DNA from: Calocera cornea HHB12733
Lineage: Eukaryota; Basidiomycota; Dacrymycetes; Dacrymycetales; Dacrymycetaceae
NCBI GenBank assembly: GCA_001632435.1
Contig: KV423958.1
Span: forward strand, 62,001 to 126,000
Reading direction: 5' to 3'
DNA: 64,000 bases
Shown here: piece by piece, positions 56,701 to 64,000 of the stretch
Position numbering within the stretch: position 1 is the stretch's first letter
Layout of the letters: the number at the start of each line of letters is the position of its first letter
Notes under the pieces: generated by a model
Database searches by the model: none
What the model saw: only the letters and a program-made list of their open reading frames with translations
Told to the model about the DNA's origin: nothing
Program-made: the position numbers and the translations under genes

Positions 56701-57435
56701 GGTATGTTGACAGTAGGACAAGGACAGCACACAACCAGCAATATCGAGAGGAATGGATGATTCTCATTATGTAGCCGGCCCACGGCTATATATAACGTAT
56801 CTGTGGAGGACGGGCATCGAGGCGTGCATGCATGTTGCAAGTTGCAAGACCGGTCGAACTTTGAGAAATCGCATGGCACTGGGGACCAATCGGGCCTCGC
56901 ACCGACCCGGACATGGAAACCGACTTCCCGCATTTCTGGTTGCCCGAAGCCTATTTTGCGCCGGGGCCCCGCAGGAACTCCGGTTGGACGATCGCTTGGT
57001 CCGGCGTAGGCCGGTGCGTAATTTGAAGTTCCGGAGTCATTACGGCCGGCTTGCCTGGACCGCGCGACATTTCGCCGGCGGTTTCTCCGAGCGCGCCCAG
57101 TCTAGTGCCCATGCGCCGCAACACGGCCCGGGCCGATAAGCAGGCTGCATGGCCGGGAATGTCGCCATAATTCAGTGGAGGCAATCCGTATTTGTATAGT
57201 CAGGAGGCCGGGAAGCATAAATGTGAAGGATAAACACCGCTGGGCGAGAATGCCTCGGCGGTCGGGAGAAGCATTCAGTCACACCTCGGGCCGATGTTCC
57301 TAAACATCACTTTCCGAGTATGAGCTGCATCTGGGATGCTTCCGGCCATATCGGGAGATAGAATATCAATCAAAGGATGTACATCAAGAAAGTCGTGATT
57401 ACTGAATACTAACAAGCCGCGCCCGGCCATCCATT
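56701..57435. other. Intergenic: PhyH-like promoter and SLA2 3' flank
   Basis: 735 bp between two minus-strand genes. It contains the TATA element and a GC-rich stretch (56930-57170). The part nearest SLA2 (57240-57430) is the likely 3' UTR. No supported coding sequence. Confidence 0.5.
56787..56794 (-). promoter_or_regulatory. Probable TATA box of the PhyH-like gene
   Basis: TATATATA about 87-94 bp upstream of the ATG (minus strand), flanked by GC-rich DNA. Position and sequence fit a TATA-driven promoter; not tested. Confidence 0.5.
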
Positions 57436-60400
57436 TTAGTCCGTCTCCTCCGTGTGGTATCCTGCTCTGCGCATCGCACCGAGACGATGCCTGGCGGCGG
57501 TGAGGTCCTTCTCCAGCTTGAGGATCTCGACCTGCTGCTCCATCTCCGCGACCGTGAACTCGTGCACGGCCATGTTGGAATAGTCGAGCGTGTCCTCGCC
57601 GAGCTTCTTGGCGGAGATCGCCTTGACTTGCTTGACGAGTGCCTTGCATGCTTCTGTGACGGCACGCGCGGCGAGTTCTAGCCGCTCCTGTGTCTTGGAC
57701 ATGAGCGAGGCCTTCACACGGGAAGCAGCGACGAGCTGAGCGGTCGCAGCCGCCACCTCGTTGGAGGCGACAATGAGCTGCTCGAGCGAATGTGTGCCGG
57801 AGAGCACACCGTCGGCAGTCTCGATGAGCAGGTTGGTCGCGAACGCGACAGCCTTGGCGGCGGAGATGAGACCCTCGGTCCAGCGGTTGTTGCGCTTGTA
57901 AAACTGCTGGCTGGTGCTCGAGCCCTTGCCCTGAGCGACAATCTCCTGCTGCGACTCGGTGGCAGCCTTGATGAGACGGCCGATGGCGCTCGTGATCGCC
58001 ATAGCGGCGGACAGGATCGAGTCGTGCACTTGCACGTCGAAGCCGCTGAACCGGCTCGAGTCCTTTGGCCGGGCCATGAGTTCTTGAAGGCGCTGAGTGG
58101 CGGCCTCGATCGCCCTCGCAGCGCTGAGCATCTCCTGCTCGACGACGTCGCCCATGTCGCCATTTGTCGGGCGCGGTGCCTTGGCCTTGGGCACAATAGC
58201 GTCGAGCGACTCGGACAGCTTCTGGAGCGCCGACCGGGCCTGGCCGTTGTTCAGCATGACAGCCTCCTTCCGCTTCTGCGGCTGCATGAGGTCGAGCTTG
58301 TACGACTGGACGTTGAGGAAGAAGCGCAGACCCATGTCCCCGGCCGTCTTGGCAACATTGATGATCTTATCTGACGCGTCGTCGTCGTTCACCAAGCGCG
58401 TGACGCCCTTGGCGTTGAACAGCACGTCAGCGAGCGCCTGAGCAAACTCGTTGGCGGCCTTGATGACGTCCACGTGGTCGCCTCCGCGCTCGCCGTCGAT
58501 GTACAGCGTAAAGACGGTGGCGAACTCGGTCGCGTTGTTCGTGGCCTTCTCGATGAGCGAGAGCGTGTACTCGGGCGTCGTGGTCTGGTTCCCGGCGCCG
58601 GTGGGAGACTCGAGCTCGTAGATGGCGTCATCGACCTTTTGCACGCAAGCCTGAAGGATTGAGTCTGTGAAGCGGTTAGCAAACAGGCCGGACAAATGTC
58701 AAATGGGGAACGCACCGATGATGTCGTTCAGCTTCTTCCTGTTGTCGAGGATGAGGGTATCGATCTGCGCCGTGTACGCCTGATCGGTGAACCCCTGGTT
58801 CTGCTGGACCTCGGCGACGGTCTGGAGCTGCTGGTCGATGCCCTCCTGGAGCACCGCGATCTCCTCCTCCTTCTCCTGGCGGACGCGCTCGACCTCTGCG
58901 TCCTTGTCGTCGATCCTGCGGAGCAGGTCGTCGATCTGGATCTGCTTGGCGCGGAGCGAGTCCTCGAGCTCGTTGAGCTGGCGGTTGTACTTGCTGAGCA
59001 TGCTGGTGACCTCGCTGGACTTGGTGCGGCCGGCGTCCTCTGCGCGCTCGTTGGCAAAGGCGAGCTCGCGCTTGAGCCGGTCCAGCTCGTCCTTCTGGCT
59101 GCTCTTGGACCGGTCCAGGTCGAACCGCGCCCGGTCCCGCTCTCGGATCATGTCCGCGAGCTCGAGGTTCTTCGCCTTGATGTCGCGCTCCATGCGCTCC
59201 ATCTTGTCGATCGCCTCCTGGGCCGAGTTTGCCTTGAGCTGCAGCGCCTTGAACTTGGACAGCATGTCGAGGTGCTCTGTCCGCAGCTGCGAGTACAGCT
59301 TGGCGAGCGCTTCGTACTTGTTCCGCCAGAGTGTGACCTGGTCCTGGAGCTGCTTGATCAGCTCGTCCTTGCCCTGGATCTGCGAGCCGGCATTGGAGCT
59401 GATGACGGACAGCTCGCCCTCGAGCGCTTTGACGCGCTACACTTGCATCAGTCCCATCTCACCCAAACCGCAACAGCCAAACGCACGCGATCATACTGCT
59501 CGAGCATCATCTGGTCCCTCTCGAACTGTCCCCGCATGCCGAGCAGCTCCCGCTCGAGCTCATTGACCCTCTGGGCAGCCTGCTGCTGGCCAAACATCTG
59601 CTGCTGCTGCGCCCACTGCTGCTGCTGCTGCTCGAGCTGCTCCCGCTCCTGGCGCTCGCGCTCCGCCTGCGCCCGCTGGCGCTCCTCGAACTCGCGCTGC
59701 TCGCGCGCCTGCTGGTCCTTGATCTTCTGCTCCTCGGCCTGCCGCTGGGACAGCAGCGCGTTCTGCTTGTCCTCGTACTCCTTCAGCATGCGCGCTTGCT
59801 CGGCTATCATCGCCTGGTCCGGTGCGGGAGAAGGCGCGGCCGGCGGGCCCTTGGGCGCGGAGAACCTGTTCGCCGCCGCCGGGGGCGTGTCGCGCGGGCG
59901 GGCAGGCAGGTCGGGGGCCGTGCCGGAATCGAGGAGGTTTGGCGGCTCCTGTCCGAGCTTGGGCACGTTGATGAGCCCCGTGAGGTACTTGAGGTTGCTG
60001 CACTCGTAGTAGAACTTGCGGAGCGCATAGTGCTGCGCGTTGTAGCGCTGGCGGAGCGGCTCGAGCGCCTCCATGTCGTCCGTGCGGCGGTGCATGGCGC
60101 GGAGCATGGAGGTGACGAAGCGGTAGATGCCGTAGCTCTCCTTGACGAGCGGGACGAGGGCCGAGATGCGGCACTCGTTGTTCGTCGACCCCCGGAAGTG
60201 CGAGAAGATGAGCTTCTGGAAACTCTCGATCTGGTCCTGCAGGTTCATCAGGTCGCTGATCGTCTCGTATCTGCGCGATCTGTCAGCACGATCCGTTCCG
60301 ATTGGATTAGATCAGAGAGGGAGTGACGCACCCCTCGTTCGGATCGTCGATGTTCTTGAGCGAGATATACTCCTCGTACTCGAACAGCCCATTGAACTCG

Positions 60401-61130
60401 GGATGAATGCGATGGAACCGCAGCTTGGCGAGGATGAACGCGACATAGGCACGGATGAGGCCTCCATACCCTACACCAGGCGGATCAGCCTCTTCCTCCC
60501 AGCTCGGGACCAGCAGCAGCAGCAGCAAGAGCAGCAGTAGCAGCAAGAGCAGCACGAGCAGCACGCACCCTTCTGCCCGTCGTTCCCCACCGTCCGCGCG
60601 CACGTCTCGAGCCACCCGGTCTGGTTCTGGGCCTCCTTGAGGACGATCGGGTGCCCCTCCTGGAGGACCTTGTGCACGAGGATAAGCGCCTTGAACGTCT
60701 GCACCTCGTCGCTGAGGATCGGCTGTACGCGGAGCCCCGCCCAGAGGGACTGCGAGGAATGGTAGTCCCACGTGTAGACGATGCACCTCCGCACGTGCTT
60801 CTGCTTCGGCGCCGTCTCGTCCGCGTTGGTCGCCTTCTTGATCGTGATCGCGAGCTCAGCCTCGGCCTTGTCCTTGTCCACCGGGCGCGTGGGGTAGTGC
60901 GAGCCCGCGCCGCCCGCGCCGGCCCCGCGCTCGCCAGTCCCCGGGCCGTAGCGCGTTGCCCGCGCCTCGGTGGGCGAGCCGTAGTCGTCGTACTCCCGCT
61001 CGTCGAGGAAGTCGGGCTGGGGCTCGCGGGTGCTGCTGCGGCCGAAGAAGCTGGTCGTACGTGCGTCAGTCCTGCTCCTCCCACACTGCACTCATTGCGT
61101 GACCGCGAAAGGGGAGGGGACGTACGACAT
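57436..61130 (-). CDS. SLA2: SLA2/END4 (HIP1/HIP1R family), endocytic actin adaptor
   Basis: Links clathrin-coat membranes to actin at endocytic sites. The start is ATGTC, then an intron, giving MSFFGRSSTREPQPDF; only five coding bases precede the first splice site. ANTH domain: AELAITIKKATNADE, KHVRRCIVYTWDYHSSQSLW and FKALILVHKVLQEGHP, then YGGLIRAYVAFILAKLRFH and FQKLIFSHFRG. A Pro/Ala linker follows (PNLLDSGTAPDLPARP), then a Gln/Glu/Arg coiled coil (about 300 residues with QQQQQWAQQQQMFGQQQ). The I/LWEQ (talin-like) actin-binding module ends the protein (ILSAAMAITSAIGRLIKAAT, RWTEGLISAAKAVAFATNLL, SNEVAAATAQLVAASRVKA). Length is about 1,100 residues, as expected. At least five introns, one of which is CAG/CTG-rich. 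Divergent from SHY1. Confidence 0.93.
60511..60563. repeat. Imperfect CAG/CTG trinucleotide repeat inside an SLA2 intron
   Basis: Plus strand (CAG)5 followed by interrupted CAA-GAG-CAG-CAG-TAG units. It lies entirely within a 98-nt intron (60471-60568) of the ANTH-coding part of SLA2, where on the transcribed strand it becomes CTG/CTT-rich. Confidence 0.85.
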
Positions 61131-61504
61131 TGTTGTTCACCCGCAGGCAGGAAAGGACAGCGAGCTAGCTAGTGGGGGTGAGCCAGCAAGCGGCGGCGGT
61201 TCGGTCGCAGCACTGGACGCGAGATATAGGAGGCCAGGAGGAGTGTGAGTGGACTGTGCACGGCGGGTGCGTGTGCCAAGCTGATCGCACTCTGCGGAGG
61301 AGCGCGAGTCTGCTGCTGTGCACCGCCCTACTGCCTGCTGCCTGCTGCTGCCCGCATGTGAGATCGTTCCTAGAACGTCACCACTCTGCTTCCGTGACTG
61401 ATCCCGCTTGGCCCGGACAAGTCCTCCTCGGTCCCTGGCCAGCTGCTGAGTGCAGCACCGGCGCTGGTGCTCGACTTTGCAGCGACGTGCTCACTCTAGG
61501 CAGC
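61131..61504. promoter_or_regulatory. Divergent promoter region, SLA2 / SHY1
   Basis: 374 bp between head-to-head start codons. GC-rich with no TATA box; must serve both genes. An in-frame extension upstream of the SHY1 ATG is open but looks like a UTR. Confidence 0.5.
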
Positions 61505-62756
61505 ATGCCCCCCCCGCGCCTGCGGCCCCCACCGGCCTCCCAGCTAGCGCGGCACGCCTCGTCCCGGCATCCCCCGCCGTGCCGCCGTCTCTCCCTCTGG
61601 TCCCTCGTCTCGCCCACCGCGCGCCAGCCGCGGACCCAGCCCACAGCGCCGGCATGGCTCGCGCCCTCCTCCCACCCCGTCTTCCTTACCTCCTCCTCCC
61701 TCTCCCTCTCCCCCTCCACCTCCTCCTCCAGCAACACCTCCCTCACCTCAGCCGCCCCGCCCCCGCCCTCCCCGCCCCCAAAACCAACGTTCACAACCCG
61801 CCTCCGCTCCTCCCCCGCCGCAGCCCTCCTAGGCATCATCCCGCTCATCACCCTCGGCCTTGGCTTCTGGCAGGTCTACAGGCTCAGGTGGAAGCTCGCC
61901 CTCATTGACGAGCTGGACGATAAGCTGGGCAGGGAGCCGCTCTGGTTGCCCGGCAGGATAAAGTGCGTCCCGCCGCGGCACTTCATATCCCACCTCTATC
62001 CTTCACCCGTATCCCAAGCGAACCAGCCACTAACCCCCTCCCCCCTGTCGCAGCGTATCCAAACTCCCAGACTTCCAGTACCGCCGCGTCCTGTCCTCCG
62101 GCCACCTCCTCTCCCTCCAAACCGTCTACGTCGGGCCCCGCACGCACGAAGGCACCCACGGCTACCACGCGATCACGCCCCTCCAGCGTCCGGGCGACGC
62201 GTCGACGATCCTCATCAACCGGGGGTTCGTAGCGAAGGATTTCTGCCCCGGAGGGGCGAACTACGAGCGGAGCCCGCTGGCGCTCGAGGCTGCTGCTGCG
62301 CGAGCGAACGGCGGCCGAGGGCCGGAAGTCACTATAGAAGGCCTCCTGCGCATCGGCACAAAGCGCGGGCTCTTCACCCCCTCCAACGAGCCGGACAAGG
62401 GCACGTGGTACTGGCTCGAGCTGCCGCTCCTGGCCGAGCACGCGGGGGGCGAGGCGGCGAATGTGCAAGCGGTGCTGGTCGACGAGGTGTTCGAGGGGCA
62501 CGCGGGCGCGGTCAGCGAGCGGGTGGGGCGCGGCGTGCCCGTGGGCCGGCCGGCGAGGGTCGAGCTGCGGAACATGCATGCCGTTTATGCGGCTACTTGG
62601 TGCGTCCTTCCTCCTTGCCCGAGCCTGATGCGTGTTGCGTTGGCTCATGCACTGTCTCCCCGCAGGTTCTCCCTCAGTGCCGCGACGGCAGCGATGTTCT
62701 GGGCGCTGGTGACCAAGGGCCGGGTGAGCGGCAAGGGCAAGAAATGGCGGCCGTAG
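61505..62756 (+). CDS. SHY1: SURF1/SHY1, cytochrome c oxidase assembly factor (mitochondrial inner membrane)
   Basis: Assembly factor for COX1 maturation. Three exons (61505-61962, 62054-62599, 62666-62756) give 364 residues. The N-terminus is a Ser/Pro/Arg-rich mitochondrial presequence (RHASSRHPPPCRRLSLWSLV). TM1 is AAALLGIIPLITLGLGFWQ, followed by the family signature VYRLRWKLALIDELDDKL. The middle has TVYVGPRTHEGTHGYHAITP, STILINRGFVAKDF and GTWYWLELPLL. TM2 is NMHAVYAATWFSLSAATAAM, assembled across the second splice junction. Length and the two-TM layout match SURF1 proteins. The start was chosen as the first Met giving a presequence; the frame is open further upstream but there it is UTR-like. 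Confidence 0.9.
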
Positions 62757-63567
62757 CCGCAGGGAGACGCATTGTACAATCTTACACCACAACTCGATTA
62801 TTGGACGCCTCTGTGCGCGCCTATACCACCCAGAGCGGGACCGTGATAATGAGCGACCAGAATATATTGGTTGCGAGTGATACAGCGGGTGTGAGATTAT
62901 GAATATCGTGTAGTCTGCTATCCTCGTACGGTACGGTATCTGAGGACTAGGTCCGCACAACCCAGCCGCAAGCTCCCGTTCCCTCCCTCCCTCCCTCTCG
63001 CATCGCACATCCACATCCATACCCCCACCCCGCGCAGATAACCCAACACTTCAGTGCTGCAGTCTGCCCCCCTCCTGCTTCATCTCTCCATCTGCTTCGA
63101 TACTTCCATACAAGACCATGCACAGACGGCCCCGGCCCAGTGTGCCCTTCATCGCTTGCTTCGCCCTCCGAGCGGCCTGTGGAACGCTGTTGGGTCCTAA
63201 TAGTAAGCTTGCTCAACTGCTCCTGTGTCCGCTCGGACCATCCATCCACAAGGTTTCGCACCATCAACTTTTTCCTCGTTTCATTGTATTTCTCCCTCTA
63301 AGTTATCTGTAGCTCTTTCTTTTGCGGGGTTCTTGTATAGGATACGGACTGATTGTACCTGGGTGGGGTTTGAGTGTGGACTTGGTTACTGTAAGAATAA
63401 TAATAACAAAACTCATTCAACAACTGTATCAGCTGTGCTCACTCAGCATCGAGCATAGGATAATCAACCACAGTTCCCATGCGCAACTTGTGGGCTCTTT
63501 CTCACAGCATGATGAACACAAGATGGGCCTCAATGAGTATTGTGATCGGGGTGAACATGTAATCTAT
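62757..63567. other. Intergenic: SHY1 3' flank
   Basis: 811 bp. The SHY1 3' UTR probably covers the AT-rich 62760-62940. Beyond about 63350 the composition turns AT-rich and resembles the Helitron rather than the GC-rich host genes. No supported gene. Confidence 0.45.
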
Positions 63568-64000
63568 TTACATGAACAACATACTCTGCAGTGGTGGCAC
63601 ACAGGAAACAATTGACCAGCCTGACGGCATGCACATTCCATTCTGGCATCCGTTGGTGACTACCTGGCTGGCAAGGCGTTCCTTGGGGATCTTCTTGGAA
63701 GCAATGGGAATCCAGCGGAAAATGTTGATGTTGGCGGCTTGATGGCCAAAAATGGAACAGAAGAGGTAATGTGAACCGGCGAGCGGGGGAATGATGGGCC
63801 TGTGCTTGGATCTTGGGGCATACGTTGGGGTGGTATGGGGAATGGAGACCCCATTCAAGCCGTCTACTGTTCACACGAAGGATGGTGCTCAGTAAGTAAT
63901 GATTTGTCTAAGTAATGATTTGCCTCCAAAGCGGAGGACATTGAAGTACTTGCTGGGCAAAACATGGTCGTAACAGCCCCAGAAGTGCTTGTCAGACGTC
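63568..64000 (-). CDS. Partial, possibly broken ORF of transposon-like composition (runs off the right edge)
   Basis: Minus-strand reading shows SDKHFWGCYDHVLPSKYFN at the window edge, then a stop, a short interruption, and an open stretch with PTYAPRSKHRPIIPPLAGSH, then FRWIPIASKKIPKERL ending near 63568. Both parts look coding, and the interruption coincides with a 16-bp direct duplication (63893-63924). Family not recognised. The AT-rich, Helitron-like composition suggests a repeat-associated gene. It could be a host gene with an unrecognised intron. Confidence 0.3.
63893..63924. repeat. 16-bp tandem direct repeat
   Basis: taagtaatgatttgtc is followed directly by taagtaatgatttgcc (one mismatch), between the two readable halves of the edge ORF. 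Confidence 0.85.

Noticed and set aside
58696..60009. 437-codon open frame on the plus strand over SLA2
   Set aside because: It is the antisense shadow of the Gln/Leu/Glu-rich coiled coil of SLA2; leucine/cysteine-rich nonsense with no family motif.

Overview
The window is nuclear DNA of a basidiomycete fungus, most likely an Agaricomycotina member. The evidence is high gene density, GC-rich coding sequence, many short (about 45-60 nt) GT..AG introns, and a set of fungal orthologues: SMC6, NAN1/UTP17, ketopantoate reductase, RanGAP (RNA1), mitochondrial 2-methylisocitrate lyase, TAF1, myosin regulatory light chain, RPB6, sulfiredoxin, SLA2 and SURF1/SHY1. Gene models were spliced by eye. A splice junction was accepted only where frame and protein family both supported it.

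Layout. 1-5.0 kb: SMC6 (runs off the left edge) and NAN1, both minus. 5.4-10.9 kb: PAN5 (plus) converges on RNA1 (minus). Their shared 3' end has been tandemly triplicated, leaving two small tail-only copies of the RanGAP C-terminus between them. 11.3-13.3 kb: methylisocitrate lyase. 13.7-18.0 kb: one three-exon gene for a 1,409-residue, mostly disordered, unrecognised protein. 18.8-24.3 kb: TAF1, divergent from a myosin regulatory light chain gene, then RPB6. 24.6-29.1 kb: a doubtful hypothetical gene and a multi-RRM RNA-binding protein. 29.9-35.5 kb: an endonuclease/exonuclease/phosphatase-family protein, then a thymine-7-hydroxylase-like dioxygenase divergent from an NCS1 nucleobase permease. 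35.5-37.9 kb: no supported gene. 37.9-38.8 kb: sulfiredoxin. About 39.9-45.3 kb: an autonomous-type Helitron (RepHel on the minus strand) with a 285-base assembly gap inside the Rep domain. 46.2-47.9 kb: a proline-rich DM9 (DUF3421) protein. 49.7-52.1 kb: a zinc-ribbon-like protein of unknown function. 53.6-56.7 kb: a second thymine-hydroxylase-like dioxygenase converging on a PhyH-like dioxygenase of about 12 exons. 57.4-62.8 kb: SLA2 divergent from SHY1. The right edge holds a TE-like or degraded ORF.

Most genes are unrelated housekeeping functions. Possible functional groupings are the dioxygenase-permease divergent pair (nucleobase uptake and oxidation) and the three Fe(II)/2-oxoglutarate oxygenases in the right half. 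The most unusual signals are the PAN5-RNA1 triplication, with a basic C-terminal motif kept in all copies, and a repeated use of very small exons (coding exons of 3, 5, 9, 15, 15, 21, 22, 22 and 23 nt). In one case a microexon separates the iron-binding His from its Asp partner.
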